From Bizionia paragorgiae (GTDB taxonomy: Bacteria; Bacteroidota; Bacteroidia; Flavobacteriales; Flavobacteriaceae): a DNA stretch of 64,000 nt. The stretch is taken from NCBI RefSeq assembly GCF_900107625.1, contig NZ_FNQK01000001.1, positions 62,001 through 126,000 of the forward strand. Reading direction: 5' to 3'. Position 1 is the first letter of the stretch. Each line of letters starts with the position of its first letter. A program made the position numbers and the translations under genes. Positions 37,529 to 46,976 of this stretch are shown in pieces. The notes below the pieces were generated by a model, which saw only the letters and a list, made by a program, of their open reading frames with translations, ran no database searches and had not been told where the DNA came from.

Positions 37529-38770
37529 CTAAATTTCTTTTTTCAAAAGCTCTAAAGCCTTATTAACAGCCTTGTTTAGTACTCTTTCGCGATTACTTCC
37601 TAATTGCAATTTTTGTGAAACTACTTTATTTTCTGAAGCAAAAGCAATAAAAACAGTTCCAACTTCGGCACCCGAGTCCCCTTTTAAAGGTCCGGCGTTG
37701 CCAGTTGTTGATATAGCATAATCACTTTTATATAATATCCTTGCTTTTTTCGCCATAGATTCTGCCACCTCAGCACTTACTACAGAATGTGCTTCAATTA
37801 GCGCTTCAGGCACGCCTAAGATGTCTATTTTACTTTGAGTAGCATAGGTTACCAAACCGCCTTTAAAGAACGCAGAGGCTCCCGCACTTGCTGTAAATAA
37901 TTCAGCCATCTTACCTCCAGTACAACTTTCTGCTAAGGCTAGGGTTTTACCCGATTTAACAAGGCGTTTTGCAATTACAAGCTCTAAGTCGCCATCCTCC
38001 TCTTCTATACCAACAAACTCCTCCGAGATAAGCGGGAGTAGCTTTTGAATTTCGGCATTTACAGTCTGAGTGATAAGGTCATTATTGATACCAATAGCAG
38101 ACAAACGCAATCTTACTTTACCAAAATTTGGCAAGTAAGCCAATTTTATATACTCCGGAAGATTAGATTCCCAAACCGAAATTTTCTCAGCAAGAAGACT
38201 CTCACCAACGCCATAAGTGATTACGGTTTTATGAAGTATGTAGGGACGTTTGTACTTGGTTTTTAGTTTAGGAATAACTTCATTTTCCATTAACAAGCGC
38301 ATCTCATAAGGCACACCGGGTAGAGAAATAAAGACTTTGTTATTCTTCTCTATCCACATACCTGGAGCACTCCCTACAGTATTCATTAACGCTTGTGCTT
38401 GCGATGGTATTAAGGCTTGATCTAAGTTTACTTGTTGCAGGGGTTGCTTGACATAATCACGCCATAAACGTTCTATATTTTCGGTTACAGCTTGGTTACG
38501 CACCAAATGATCATTAAAATACGTACAAATAGTATGCTTGGTAATATCGTCTTTGGTAGGACCAAGACCACCGGTTACAATAATAATATCGGCATTCGCT
38601 TCGGCTTCTGCCAAGGCTTTTAGAATATGCTCTTTATCATCTTGAATAGAGGTGATTTGATACACAGAAACACCAATAGAATTCAGAATTTTTCCTATAA
38701 ATGCCGAGTTAGTATCAACAATTTGACCTATTAGAATTTCGTCGCCAATAGTTATAATTTCTGCTTGCAT
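37529..38770 (-). CDS. cinA: CinA-family nicotinamide mononucleotide deamidase
   Basis: The 413-residue protein has an N-terminal MoCF-like domain (ITIGDEILIGQIVDTNS, VTGGLGPTKDD) that cleaves ADP-ribose-type compounds. The C-terminal PncC domain (LALAESCTGGKMAELFT, TGNAGP, GTVFIAF) deamidates NMN. It salvages NMN released by DNA ligase (family knowledge). The ATG lies 3 bases after the stop of the Hpt gene, in a run of four minus-strand genes (exonuclease, hydrolase, Hpt, cinA). Confidence 0.94.
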   Translation of the reverse strand: MQAEIITIGDEILIGQIVDTNSAFIGKILNSIGVSVYQITSIQDDKEHILKALAEAEANADIIIVTGGLGPTKDDITKHTICTYFNDHLVRNQAVTENIERLWRDYVKQPLQQVNLDQALIPSQAQALMNTVGSAPGMWIEKNNKVFISLPGVPYEMRLLMENEVIPKLKTKYKRPYILHKTVITYGVGESLLAEKISVWESNLPEYIKLAYLPNFGKVRLRLSAIGINNDLITQTVNAEIQKLLPLISEEFVGIEEEDGDLELVIAKRLVKSGKTLALAESCTGGKMAELFTASAGASAFFKGGLVTYATQSKIDILGVPEALIEAHSVVSAEVAESMAKKARILYKSDYAISTTGNAGPLKGDSGAEVGTVFIAFASENKVVSQKLQLGSNRERVLNKAVNKALELLKKEI

Positions 38771-38773
38771 TAA

Positions 38774-39115
38774 TTACAAATTAAAATCTACTTTCAATTC
38801 ATTGGAAGCAGCCTTTATAGCTTTTAATACTTTTTGAAGTTGCATAGAAACATCTTCATCTCTTTTTTCAAATTTACCCCAGTCTTGAATATCTACAAGC
38901 TCGTTTAAAACACCTAATTCGAACACATCGATAGTAGGTTTCATTTTATGAGCCGTTTGGTAAGTTAACATGTAATTTTCATTCTCTACAGCCTCTTTTA
39001 ATGTATTTGCATCAGCAGGGACTTCTTCTAAAAAGGTTTGCGCTAAGGCTATTAAAAACTCCTCATCATTATCCGCTAACTCTCTTAACCGATGCAATTT
39101 ATAGCTATTTTCCAT
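38774..39115 (-). CDS. Histidine phosphotransfer (Hpt) domain protein
   Basis: A 113-residue four-helix Hpt domain with the phosphorylatable His56 in YQTAHKMKPTIDVFEL. Such proteins relay phosphate between receiver domains. It has no kinase neighbour: it starts at the stop of the fumarylacetoacetate-hydrolase gene (TAATG overlap) and precedes cinA. It could serve any hybrid kinase of the cell. Confidence 0.88.
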   Translation of the reverse strand: MENSYKLHRLRELADNDEEFLIALAQTFLEEVPADANTLKEAVENENYMLTYQTAHKMKPTIDVFELGVLNELVDIQDWGKFEKRDEDVSMQLQKVLKAIKAASNELKVDFNL

Positions 39116-39726
39116 TATTTTACTGTGATTGAAAACATTTCGTTTTGTTCAATAAATCCTTTTAATTTGTCGTTGGCATTTACTTTGCCAACTCCTGAGG
39201 GTGTACCCGTAAAGATAATGTCTCCAATCTTTAAAGTAAAATATTTCGAGACATATTCGATAATTTCATCAATTTTCCAAAGCATCAAACGCGTATTCCC
39301 TTCTTGAACAAGGGTCTCGTTTTTCACTAGTGAAAAATTCAAATTCTCTAGGTTATCAAACTCACTTTTAGGTATCCATTTCCCTATTACTGCGGCCCCA
39401 TCAAACGCTTTTGCCTTTTCCCAGGGCAGTCCTTTTGCTTTTAAATCCTGTTGCAAATCACGTGCCGTAAAGTCAATTCCTAAGCCAATTTCATCATAAT
39501 ATTTGTGGGCAAATTTTTTATCAATATACTTCCCGACCTTATTAATCTTTACTAAAATTTCAACCTCATGATGTACATCATTCGAAAATTCAGGAATAAA
39601 AAACGGCTGTTTTTTTAACAAGATTGCCGTATCTGGTTTTAAAAACACAACGGGATCTGTTGGCTTTTCATTATTGAGTTCTGCAATGTGATCGGTATAA
39701 TTTCTACCTATACAAATTAGTTTCAT
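39115..39726 (-). CDS. Fumarylacetoacetate hydrolase family enzyme
   Basis: A 203-residue single-domain member of the FAH superfamily, with IGRNYTDHIAELNNEKPTDP, VVFLKPDTA, the metal ligands in HHEVEILVKI and GIDFTARDLQ, and FTGTPSGVGKV. Relatives act as acylpyruvate hydrolases or oxaloacetate tautomerases; the short form fits YcgM-like acylpyruvase. Second in the exonuclease-FAH-Hpt-cinA run. Confidence 0.9.
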   Translation of the reverse strand: MKLICIGRNYTDHIAELNNEKPTDPVVFLKPDTAILLKKQPFFIPEFSNDVHHEVEILVKINKVGKYIDKKFAHKYYDEIGLGIDFTARDLQQDLKAKGLPWEKAKAFDGAAVIGKWIPKSEFDNLENLNFSLVKNETLVQEGNTRLMLWKIDEIIEYVSKYFTLKIGDIIFTGTPSGVGKVNANDKLKGFIEQNEMFSITVK

Positions 39727-39763
39727 ATGGATTATATATTATAAAAACAGCAGTACTAATTGC

Positions 39764-40537
39764 TTATATTTTATTGTTGAATGCGCGTAGTTTTATCGCT
39801 GTTAGCACTTTTTTAGTGTACAAAGGAAAGTCGGCATTTAACAACCACCCGAAGTAACCAGGTTCTTTATCTAAAACGTCTTCTACTGCTTTACCTTTAT
39901 GTTTTCCAAAAGAAAAACACTCTACACCTTCTTTATTATACGCTATAAATCCAGCAAAATCAGCGAACTTTTTATGCGCACTAAATTCCGCTAAAAATTT
40001 AGTATCATTTTCAAGATTTTCATAACGCTCTATTTGCGCTTTTAACACTTCGTAGGTAGCCATAGTATCTGCTTCTGCAGAATGCGCATTTTCTAAACTC
40101 TGGTCGCAATAAAACTTATAGGCTGCACTTAGTGTGCGTTGTTCCATCTTATGAAAAATGGTTTGCACATCGATAGCTACCCTATTTTTCATATCAAAAT
40201 CCACCTCAGCACGTAACATTTCTTCGGCTAAAAGCGGGATATCAAAACGATTAGAATTAAAACCTGCCAGATCACAATCTTTAATCATAGCATTAATCTC
40301 TTTTGACAAGGCCTTAAAAGTAGGCTCGTTTGCCACCTTTTCATCGGTAATTCCGTGAATTGCACTGGTTTCTGCCGGTATTGGCATTTCTGGATTTACC
40401 AACCAGGTTTTACTTTCTTTATTGCCGTTTGGAAATACTTTTAAAATTGAAATTTCGACGACGCGATCCTTAGAAATATTAATACCTGTCGTTTCTAAAT
40501 CGAAAAAACAAATGGGCTTTTTGAGATTTAATTGCAT
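39764..40537 (-). CDS. DnaQ-like DEDDh 3'-5' exonuclease
   Basis: An RNase T/DnaQ-fold exonuclease with the acidic motifs CFFDLETTGINI, GFNSRFDIP-type GFNSNRFDIPLL and the Exo III motif NAHSAEADTMAT. The C-terminal 60 residues carry an extra small domain (FSFGKHKGKAVEDVL). I use the ATG at 40537, because a promoter element TATATTTG (40559-40566) overlaps the longer start at 40561. First gene of the run that continues to cinA. Length is 257 residues. Confidence 0.88.
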   Translation of the reverse strand: MQLNLKKPICFFDLETTGINISKDRVVEISILKVFPNGNKESKTWLVNPEMPIPAETSAIHGITDEKVANEPTFKALSKEINAMIKDCDLAGFNSNRFDIPLLAEEMLRAEVDFDMKNRVAIDVQTIFHKMEQRTLSAAYKFYCDQSLENAHSAEADTMATYEVLKAQIERYENLENDTKFLAEFSAHKKFADFAGFIAYNKEGVECFSFGKHKGKAVEDVLDKEPGYFGWLLNADFPLYTKKVLTAIKLRAFNNKI

Positions 40538-40558
40538 GGAATTGTTGTATGATTTATG

Positions 40559-40566
40559 CAAATATA
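40559..40566 (-). promoter_or_regulatory. Promoter -7 element of the exonuclease-cinA run
   Basis: TATATTTG on the minus strand, 21 bases before the ATG at 40537. It decides the start codon of that gene. Confidence 0.6.
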
Positions 40567-40644
40567 ATTTTATTATACTACTTTTACTTTGTTAGCATTT
40601 TAATTATTTAAAACTTTACAGCTATTCCCTAAAACGATTTAAAT

Positions 40645-41202
40645 ATGATTATTAGAAAAGCCACAAAAAAAGATTCTGATTCGATAGCCACATTATTATT
40701 ACTTGCAATGGAAGATATTGCCTATAAATTAGTGACTGAAAATGATTACGATAAAGCGAAACGGTTTTTAAAATATTTTATTGAGAAAGAGAATAACCAG
40801 TACTCTTATGAGAACTGTACTGTAGTTGAAAATGACAATACTATTATCGCTGCTGTAAACATTTATGACGGCGGACAATTAGAGACTTTACGCGCGCCTA
40901 TAATTAAATATATCCGCACCTTTTACAACTCCCAAATACATATTGAAAACGAAACACAAGCAGGAGAATTTTACATCGATGCTTTAGGCGTTTGCGAATC
41001 GCAACAAGGATTAGGTATTGGCTCAAAACTTTTAAAGCACCTTATCGAAGAGTATGTAACCAAGCGTAAAGTGACTTTAGGCTTACTGGTTGATAAAACC
41101 AATCCGAATGCTAAAAAATTATATTTAAAATTAGGTTTTATACCTGTAGGAGAGAAAACATTACTAAGCTACCATTTAGATCATATGCAAATAACTCCTT
41201 AA
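40645..41202 (+). CDS. GNAT-family N-acetyltransferase
   Basis: A 185-residue acetyltransferase with the acetyl-CoA loop QGLGIGSKLLKHLIEE and the following beta strand and helix (LLVDKTNPNAKKLYLKLGF), typical of GNAT enzymes. The N-terminal half (IIRKATKKDSDSIA) is normal. Substrate unknown; no operon partner. It is divergent from the exonuclease gene and ends before a shared terminator. Confidence 0.88.
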   Translation: MIIRKATKKDSDSIATLLLLAMEDIAYKLVTENDYDKAKRFLKYFIEKENNQYSYENCTVVENDNTIIAAVNIYDGGQLETLRAPIIKYIRTFYNSQIHIENETQAGEFYIDALGVCESQQGLGIGSKLLKHLIEEYVTKRKVTLGLLVDKTNPNAKKLYLKLGFIPVGEKTLLSYHLDHMQITP

Positions 41203-41244
41203 AAATAAAAGAATAACAAGTGGTGATTCACTACGAGTTATAAC

Positions 41245-41277
41245 AAAAAAAGCACAGTTTAAAAACTGTGCTTTTTT
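41245..41277. terminator. Bidirectional terminator between GNAT and E2 genes
   Basis: Stem AAAAAAGCACAGTTT with its complement, with A and T tracts on both sides. Confidence 0.88.
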
Positions 41278-41306
41278 ATTATGGTTTACTGGTTGTTACC
41301 CCCGTT

Positions 41307-42608
41307 TTATAATTCTCTTTTAACATCCCAAGCTTCTAGGTAATCTTTAACAGCTTTTACAAACTGACCTCCAAGCGCACCGTTTACAACTCTATGGTCG
41401 TAAGAGTGAGACAAGAACATTTTGTATCGGATACCAATAAAATCACCATCTGGTGTTTCAATTACTGCAGGCACTTTACGAATAGCACCTAAAGCTAATA
41501 TCCCTACTTGTGGCTGATTAATAATTGGTGTTCCCATAATACTTCCAAAAGTCCCTACGTTCGTCACCGTGTAAGTTCCTCCTTGAATATCGTCTGGCTT
41601 TAATTTATTCTCACGTGCTCTAGTAGCTAAATCATTAACTTGCTTAGTCATTCCAACTAAATTAAGTTGATCTGCATTTTTAATTACTGGAACAATTAAA
41701 TCACCACTTGGTAAGGCCGCAGCCATCCCTAAGTTAATATTTTTCTTCTTGATAATTTTATCTCCTTGTAACGAGATATTCATCATTGGGAAATCGCGTA
41801 ATGCTTTTGCAATAGCTTCCATAAATATCGGAGTAAACGTTAAGTTCTCTCCTTCGCGCTTCATAAAGCTATCTTTTACTTTCTTTCTCCAGTTCCAGAT
41901 ATTAGTTACATCTGCCTCAATAAAACTCTGTACGTGTGCACTCGTTTGTACCGATTCTACCATGTGATGAGCAACTAATTTACCCATTCTAGTCATTTCG
42001 ATAATTTCATCTTCACCACTTGCAACAACTGGAGCTGCCTGCTTAACAGGAGCTTGTTTTGGTGCTGCGGTTGCTGGAGCAGCAGCTTGTGCTGGTTTCG
42101 AAGATCGCGTTTCTAAATAAGATAACATATCGTTTTTAGTCACACGTCCATCTTTACCTGTACCAGGAACAGCATCTAATTCAGCTTGTGAAACGCCTTC
42201 CTTTTTCGCCATGTTCTTAACTAATGGAGAATAGAAGCGGTCGTCATTAGATTCTATTGGTGCCGCAGTTTCTTGAGCAGAAACTACTGTTTGCTCTACC
42301 TCTTTAACTTGTGCCGGAGCTTCGGCTGTATTACTCTTTGGTGCTTCAGTGGTTTCACTACCTTCACCATCTGTTTCTATAATCGCTATGGTTTGTCCTA
42401 CCTGAACAACATCGTCTGCATTAAATAGCTTTTCAACTAAAACCCCATCTACCTCACTTGGCACTTCACTATCCACCTTATCAGTTGCAATTTCTAAAAC
42501 TGCTTCATCTGCTTCAATTGTATCACCAACTTCTTTAAGCCAAGAGGTTATTGTTGCTTCTGCAACGCTTTCTCCCATTTTTGGTAACTTAAGTTCAAAT
42601 CTTGCCAT
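41307..42608 (-). CDS. 2-oxo acid dehydrogenase E2 acyltransferase
   Basis: E2 component of a 2-oxo acid dehydrogenase complex. A single lipoyl domain (lipoyl Lys44 in EIATDKVDSEVPS) is followed by a linker rich in Ala, Pro, Glu and Thr. Next come the E3-binding domain (YSPLVKNMAKKEGV, about 127-165) and the catalytic domain. The active-site motif reads SHSYDHRVVNG with His405; most relatives have Asp where Asn stands. The 433-residue length is typical. No E1 or E3 genes are nearby, so the complex (branched-chain, pyruvate or oxoglutarate) is undecided; branched-chain is my best guess. Confidence 0.9.
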   Translation of the reverse strand: MARFELKLPKMGESVAEATITSWLKEVGDTIEADEAVLEIATDKVDSEVPSEVDGVLVEKLFNADDVVQVGQTIAIIETDGEGSETTEAPKSNTAEAPAQVKEVEQTVVSAQETAAPIESNDDRFYSPLVKNMAKKEGVSQAELDAVPGTGKDGRVTKNDMLSYLETRSSKPAQAAAPATAAPKQAPVKQAAPVVASGEDEIIEMTRMGKLVAHHMVESVQTSAHVQSFIEADVTNIWNWRKKVKDSFMKREGENLTFTPIFMEAIAKALRDFPMMNISLQGDKIIKKKNINLGMAAALPSGDLIVPVIKNADQLNLVGMTKQVNDLATRARENKLKPDDIQGGTYTVTNVGTFGSIMGTPIINQPQVGILALGAIRKVPAVIETPDGDFIGIRYKMFLSHSYDHRVVNGALGGQFVKAVKDYLEAWDVKREL

Positions 42609-42721
42609 ATCAATAATTTATAGATCTATTTTCTTTTTTAGAGTGTAAAATTAATAAAAAATAGTCGATTTCTTTCACTATTCAATATAATTCTACTGTT
42701 ATAGTTTTGTTATTTTATGAA

Positions 42722-43819
42722 TTAAAAAGGAATAACCTCTCCTCTTGATTTAGAAGAGTCGCTTCCGAGGATAAAATTAGAGTTTTTAGGTAGAATTTTA
42801 AAAGTAAATTTTTTATTTTTTTCAGATTCAGAAATTTCCTTGATTATGTCTTTAAAACTCACAAAATTAGCATCAAAAATAATTTCAGATTGGCTAGCTG
42901 CTTCAGTGCTATTAGAAATGGCATTTACTGGAAATGAAAATCGCTTCTGATAATCGGTAGCAGCTCCCGAGCCGCGAATGCAAGATGATTTCTTTATTAA
43001 TTTAGCGTCAGGCTTTTCTGTTTTTAAACGACTAGCCATTTGAATCCCTAACCATACCAAGCCATTAAAAATAAGATTACTTTTAAAATGTTTTTTATAA
43101 AAAATTTGCATGGCGCCATAAAAACGCTTCGCATACTCTTTATCTTTTAAAGTACTTTCTCCTTTATAATGTATAACTGTTGTTTTACCATAATAGTAAT
43201 TACTATACCCAGCTTGAAGCACTTTATATGACAAATCGATATCTTCTCCATACATAAAATAGTCTTCATCAAAACCACCAACACGCTTATAAACGTCATG
43301 CTTCATTAGCATAAATGCACCAACGAAAACGGGGGCTTCTCCAATAGCGTCTTCAGTTAAGGTATTTACATAATACAGCGTATCGTGACCCAACATTTTT
43401 GTTATTGCCACCTGAGGTGTTGGAACGTGTCGTTTACTTTCGGGAAGAAAACGCCCTGTACCATCTATTAATCGGCATCCAAGAATACCTAAATTAGCAG
43501 TATTCTCAGCAAATTTTAACAGCTCAGTAAAAGTATCTTCTCCTACCACTGTATCGGGATTAAGAATACAAACATACTCCCCATTAGCTTTTTGAAACCC
43601 TAGGTTATTCCCTTTAGAAAACCCTGAGTTCTCTTTGTTTTCGATTAGAATTACATTGGGAAACTTTTCTTTTATCATCACACAGCTGTCGTCTTTCGAA
43701 TCATTATCGACAACGATAATTTCTGCATCAATAGGTGCAATAGCAGCTTCCACACTTTGAAGACACAGTTCTAAAAAGTAGCGTACATTATAATTTAATA
43801 TGATTACAGAAAGCTTCAA
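42722..43819 (-). CDS. Family 2 glycosyltransferase (rhamnosyltransferase-like)
   Basis: An inverting GT-A transferase of 365 residues: VIILNYNVRYFLELCLQS, VDNDSKDDSC, NSGFSKGNNLGF, the metal site ILNPDTVV and the C-terminal part DEDYFMYGEDIDLSYK. Members add deoxysugars to surface polysaccharides. It starts 7 bases after recR and is likely co-transcribed with it, a common arrangement in Flavobacteriaceae without obvious functional reason (recollection). Residues beyond 280 are a divergent tail. Confidence 0.88.
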   Translation of the reverse strand: MKLSVIILNYNVRYFLELCLQSVEAAIAPIDAEIIVVDNDSKDDSCVMIKEKFPNVILIENKENSGFSKGNNLGFQKANGEYVCILNPDTVVGEDTFTELLKFAENTANLGILGCRLIDGTGRFLPESKRHVPTPQVAITKMLGHDTLYYVNTLTEDAIGEAPVFVGAFMLMKHDVYKRVGGFDEDYFMYGEDIDLSYKVLQAGYSNYYYGKTTVIHYKGESTLKDKEYAKRFYGAMQIFYKKHFKSNLIFNGLVWLGIQMASRLKTEKPDAKLIKKSSCIRGSGAATDYQKRFSFPVNAISNSTEAASQSEIIFDANFVSFKDIIKEISESEKNKKFTFKILPKNSNFILGSDSSKSRGEVIPF

Positions 43820-43826
43820 CTACCAG

Positions 43827-44444
43827 TTATTGTTTTAAAGAAGCCTCGAAAGGAATACGGTTTAAAATACTACGTCCTAAAGTAATTTCATCGGCATACT
43901 CTAACTCATCACCCACTGAAATACCTCTTGCAATCGTAGATGTTTTGACATCTAAGCCTTGAATTTGTCTAAAGATATAAAAGTTTGTCGTATCACCTTC
44001 CATGGTAGAGCTCAACGCAAATATAAGCTCCTTTACGCCTCCAGATTTCACTTTTTCTACCAAGCTCGGTATATTTAAATCGTGCGGTCCAACACCATCT
44101 ATAGGCGAGATTTTCCCTCCTAGCACATGATAAATCCCTTTATGAGACGCCGTATTTTCGATCGCCATGACATCGCGAATATCTTCTACGACACATATAA
44201 TTTCTTTATCGCGGTGTACACTTGAGCAAATTTCACAAATAGCTACATCACTTAAATTATGACAGGATTCACAAAATTTCAAATCATTACGCATAGCACT
44301 TAGAGCCCCTGTTAAAGTTTGCGTTTGCTCTTTTGGCTGACGCAATAAATGCAACACCAAACGCAATGCCGTTCGTTTACCTATACCCGGTAATTGAGAC
44401 ACTTCGCCCACTGCTTTTTCTAATAGTTTAGATGAAAATTCCAT
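43827..44444 (-). CDS. recR: Recombination mediator RecR
   Basis: RecR works with RecF/RecO to load RecA on gapped DNA. It shows the helix-hairpin-helix ([18 protein letters not shown]), a four-cysteine zinc finger ([16 protein letters not shown]) and the Toprim motif ([13 protein letters not shown]). Length 205 is normal. The promoter element TAAATTTG ends five bases before the ATG, suggesting a leaderless mRNA. The GT2 gene follows closely. Confidence 0.97.
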   Translation of the reverse strand: MEFSSKLLEKAVGEVSQLPGIGKRTALRLVLHLLRQPKEQTQTLTGALSAMRNDLKFCESCHNLSDVAICEICSSVHRDKEIICVVEDIRDVMAIENTASHKGIYHVLGGKISPIDGVGPHDLNIPSLVEKVKSGGVKELIFALSSTMEGDTTNFYIFRQIQGLDVKTSTIARGISVGDELEYADEITLGRSILNRIPFEASLKQ

Positions 44445-44449
44445 AGTCG

Positions 44450-44457
44450 CAAATTTA
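44450..44457 (-). promoter_or_regulatory. Promoter -7 element abutting the recR start codon
   Basis: TAAATTTG on the minus strand, five bases before the ATG. Confidence 0.6.
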
Positions 44458-44536
44458 CTACTTTTTTAAATTTTTGTTGAGCATTATCCGACTATATTTT
44501 AATCCCTAATTAAAGCGCTACAACTAACTTTATTTG

Positions 44537-44544
44537 TATTTTTG
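44537..44544 (+). promoter_or_regulatory. Promoter -7 element of the sodium symporter gene
   Basis: TATTTTTG, 24 bases before the ATG at 44569. It overlaps an alternative upstream TTG start, which is therefore rejected. Confidence 0.6.
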
Positions 44545-44568
44545 AGGCACCGAAATTTATCTTATACC

Positions 44569-46029
44569 ATGTCTGCAACTCAAATTATCCTATTAATTGC
44601 CGCTTATTTTGGAGTGTTAATTTTAATATCCTACCTCACCGGGAAAGAAGATTCTAACGCTGCTTTTTTTAAAGCTAATAAGTCCGCACCTTGGTACTTG
44701 GTTGCTTTTGGAATGATTGGCGCTTCATTATCTGGAGTCACCTTTATATCGGTGCCAGGAGCTGTAGAAACCAAACAGTTTGGATACTTTCAAGTGGTAT
44801 TGGGCTATTTTTTTGGCTACCTAGTCATTGCTTACGTTTTACTACCACTATACTATCGGATGAATTTAATCTCCATTTACTCCTACCTTAAAGAGCGATT
44901 TGGAATGGTGAGCTACAAAACAGGATCGGTAGCTTTTTTAATTTCTAGAACCGTAGGCGCTGCCTTTAGACTCTTTTTAGTAGCCAAGGTATTACAGCTA
45001 TTAATTTTCAATCAGTTTGGTATTCCATTTCCCATTACTGTTATTTTCACCATTGCTTTAATTTGGCTCTACACCTTTAAAGGCGGTATAAAAACCATCA
45101 TTTTTACCGATACCTTACAGACACTTTTTATGCTAATTTCGGTGGTAGTCACCATTTCCTTTTTAGCTTCTGCATTAGATTTAAACAGTATTTCGGCCGT
45201 TATTTCCAATGTGAGAGCAAGTGAGATGAGTACCATTTTCTTCCTAGATGACGTTAACGATGCACAATTCTTTATTAAGAGTTTCCTGGCAGGTATGTTT
45301 ATAACCATTACGATGACCGGTTTAGACCAAGATATGATGCAAAAAAACCTAACCTGTAGAAATCTAAAGGATGCTCAAAAAAACATGATTGTATTTAGCA
45401 TCGTTCTTATCGCTGTCAACTTATTATTTTTAGCCTTAGGTTTATTACTCACACAATATGCTCAACAACACGGTATAACTGCCAACAAAGATGATTTATT
45501 CCCAACAATAGCTATGCTCCCAGAGATAGGCATGGTCACTTCAGCTTTCTTTTTATTGGGACTTATTGCTGCTGCGTATTCTAGTGCCGACTCGGCCTTA
45601 ACATCCTTAACCACATCCTTCTGTATCGATATTATCGATTTAGAGAAAAGACCTGAAGACCGTCAGAAAAAAATCAGAAAACAGGTTCATATTATGGTGA
45701 GTATCATCTTAATTATTGTAATTATTTTGTTCGATACTATTTTTAAGGACGTTTCTGTCATCTGGGAATTATTTAAAGCTGCAGGATACACCTATGGTCC
45801 GTTATTAGGTTTATTTGCCTTCGGGATATACACTAAAAAACAAATAAAAGACCAACACGTATGGATAATAGCTATTGTAGCGCCCATATTATCCTACATT
45901 TTAAATATGTATTCGGTAGATCTATTTAATGGTTACCAAATTGGTTTCGAAATACTAATCGTAAACGGATTAATTATGGCTTTAGGTTTATTTTTAATTT
46001 CTAAAAAGAAAACACCTATTACGGCCTAG
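44569..46029 (+). CDS. Sodium:solute symporter (SSS family)
   Basis: A membrane transporter of 486 residues with about thirteen helices, of the SglT/PutP family. It shows [27 protein letters not shown] split around [36 protein letters not shown] and [17 protein letters not shown] with the Na+-binding serines. The substrate (sugar, sialic acid, amino acid or pantothenate) is not readable. The start at 44569 is chosen because the promoter element overlaps the longer start. It converges on the CoA-binding gene, three bases away, with no terminator between. Confidence 0.9.
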   Translation: MSATQIILLIAAYFGVLILISYLTGKEDSNAAFFKANKSAPWYLVAFGMIGASLSGVTFISVPGAVETKQFGYFQVVLGYFFGYLVIAYVLLPLYYRMNLISIYSYLKERFGMVSYKTGSVAFLISRTVGAAFRLFLVAKVLQLLIFNQFGIPFPITVIFTIALIWLYTFKGGIKTIIFTDTLQTLFMLISVVVTISFLASALDLNSISAVISNVRASEMSTIFFLDDVNDAQFFIKSFLAGMFITITMTGLDQDMMQKNLTCRNLKDAQKNMIVFSIVLIAVNLLFLALGLLLTQYAQQHGITANKDDLFPTIAMLPEIGMVTSAFFLLGLIAAAYSSADSALTSLTTSFCIDIIDLEKRPEDRQKKIRKQVHIMVSIILIIVIILFDTIFKDVSVIWELFKAAGYTYGPLLGLFAFGIYTKKQIKDQHVWIIAIVAPILSYILNMYSVDLFNGYQIGFEILIVNGLIMALGLFLISKKKTPITA

Positions 46030-46032
46030 TAA

Positions 46033-46395
46033 TTAATATTGATTGGTTGACAATAACACTAAGGTACACGCCACCTCATAATCTATCCCTTCTGCTTTTA
46101 AAAGGTCATAGAATTCAGGGTTTTCGGTTCCGGGGTTAAAAATAACACGCTTTGGACTCAACCCCATAATGTAATTATAATACTCTTTTTGACGTTCCGG
46201 ATTTAAGTACAACGTAACGGTATCAATATTTTTATAAGGTTTTAACTCGGTATCTATTACCACGCCTCGAACCTCACCTTCACGTAAACCAATTGCCACA
46301 GTTTCATGATTGTAATCAGCTAACCTATTAATGGCAATATTAGAATACCGACTCGGCTTTAACGAGGCTCCAATAACAACTGTTTTTTTACTCAT
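46033..46395 (-). CDS. CoA-binding Rossmann protein (YccU-like)
   Basis: A 120-residue single CoA-binding domain: TVVIGASLKPSRYSNIA, VTLYLNPERQKEYYNYI, RVIFNPGTENPEFY and a final VACTLVLL. Relatives such as YccU bind CoA; their role is not settled. It is not fused to an acyl-CoA synthetase. The 581-base gap upstream holds regulatory elements and a small-RNA candidate. Confidence 0.88.
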   Translation of the reverse strand: MSKKTVVIGASLKPSRYSNIAINRLADYNHETVAIGLREGEVRGVVIDTELKPYKNIDTVTLYLNPERQKEYYNYIMGLSPKRVIFNPGTENPEFYDLLKAEGIDYEVACTLVLLSTNQY

Positions 46396-46691
46396 ATTTA
46401 ATTTGTTTTAATAATGTATATGTATGTTCTCTTATTTAATAGCATAAATTAAGATCTGCAACTCTATTGTAGAATTAAGAGACAGTCAAAGTACAAAATA
46501 TACTTTTTGTTAAAAACACCTTTATACTTTTCTTATAAGACTTTAGATTCACCCAAACACACAACCCTCTGACTGCAAGCTTCTTAAGATTAATCCTATT
46601 TGTAGAATTTTTATTACTAATATAAACTTAATGCAATGTTAAACTTGTACTAAACTGCTAGAAATGAGAAAACAACTCCTTTTTATTGCCT
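46396..46691. other. AT-rich intergenic region upstream of the CoA-binding gene
   Basis: Nearly 300 bases without a credible gene on either strand. A 13-codon frame beginning MRKQLLFIALSLQ (46663-46704) looks like a stump of a signal peptide but ends at once in TAA. No clear promoter for the CoA-binding gene was found. Confidence 0.4.
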
Positions 46692-46699
46692 TATCTTTG
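46692..46699 (+). promoter_or_regulatory. Orphan promoter -7 element
   Basis: TATCTTTG in an intergenic region with no downstream plus-strand gene; the nearest downstream signal is a terminator at 46753-46786. Confidence 0.5.
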
Positions 46700-46702
46700 C
46701 AG

Positions 46703-46788
46703 TAATAATTTAAATCATACTTCGATTTTTTAATTATTGTTGATTAATAGCAAAAAAATCCTAGGAATTAATTTCTAGGATTTTTTAT
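46703..46788 (+). ncRNA. Candidate small RNA, about 80-85 nt
   Basis: The stretch begins just after the orphan -7 element and ends in a strong intrinsic terminator (46753-46786, stem AAAAAATCCTAG with its complement). A second pairing AATAATT/AATTATT encloses its first part. No protein could be encoded. It matches no RNA family I know, and no -33 element is visible, so it may be a vestige of a deleted gene. Confidence 0.35.
46753..46786 (+). terminator. Intrinsic terminator in the gap before fabH
   Basis: A perfect 12-bp stem, ending in six T. The nearby repeat AATGAAAG...CTTTCATT (46796-46819) is a weaker second hairpin. Confidence 0.75.
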
Positions 46789-46905
46789 TTAGAGAATGAA
46801 AGGCTTTGGTCTTTCATTTATACAGAAAGCAGTTTAAGAATTATATTTTATTTGAATTAGTCTTCCTTTTTATAAAATTCTCACAACCACTTAACGTATA
46901 TACAT

Positions 46906-46938
46906 TAAAAATCCCAAAGCATGCTTCGGGATTTTTTT
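46906..46938 (-). terminator. Terminator of fabH
   Basis: Stem AAAAATCCC...GGGATTTTT with an inner AAGC/GCTT pair, about 38 bases beyond the fabH stop. Confidence 0.75.
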
Positions 46939-46976
46939 ATTTTATTGACAAAACCAAGTCGGTTTGGACTCCTGGA

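Noticed and set aside
38774-39115. Making the stand-alone Hpt protein part of the sigma-54 circuit
   Set aside because: It lies 14 kb away in an operon with cinA, and the hybrid kinase already carries its own Hpt domain.
44542-44568. Longer N-terminus of the sodium symporter from a TTG
   Set aside because: The -7 element TATTTTTG overlaps this TTG, and the first helix begins properly after the ATG at 44569.
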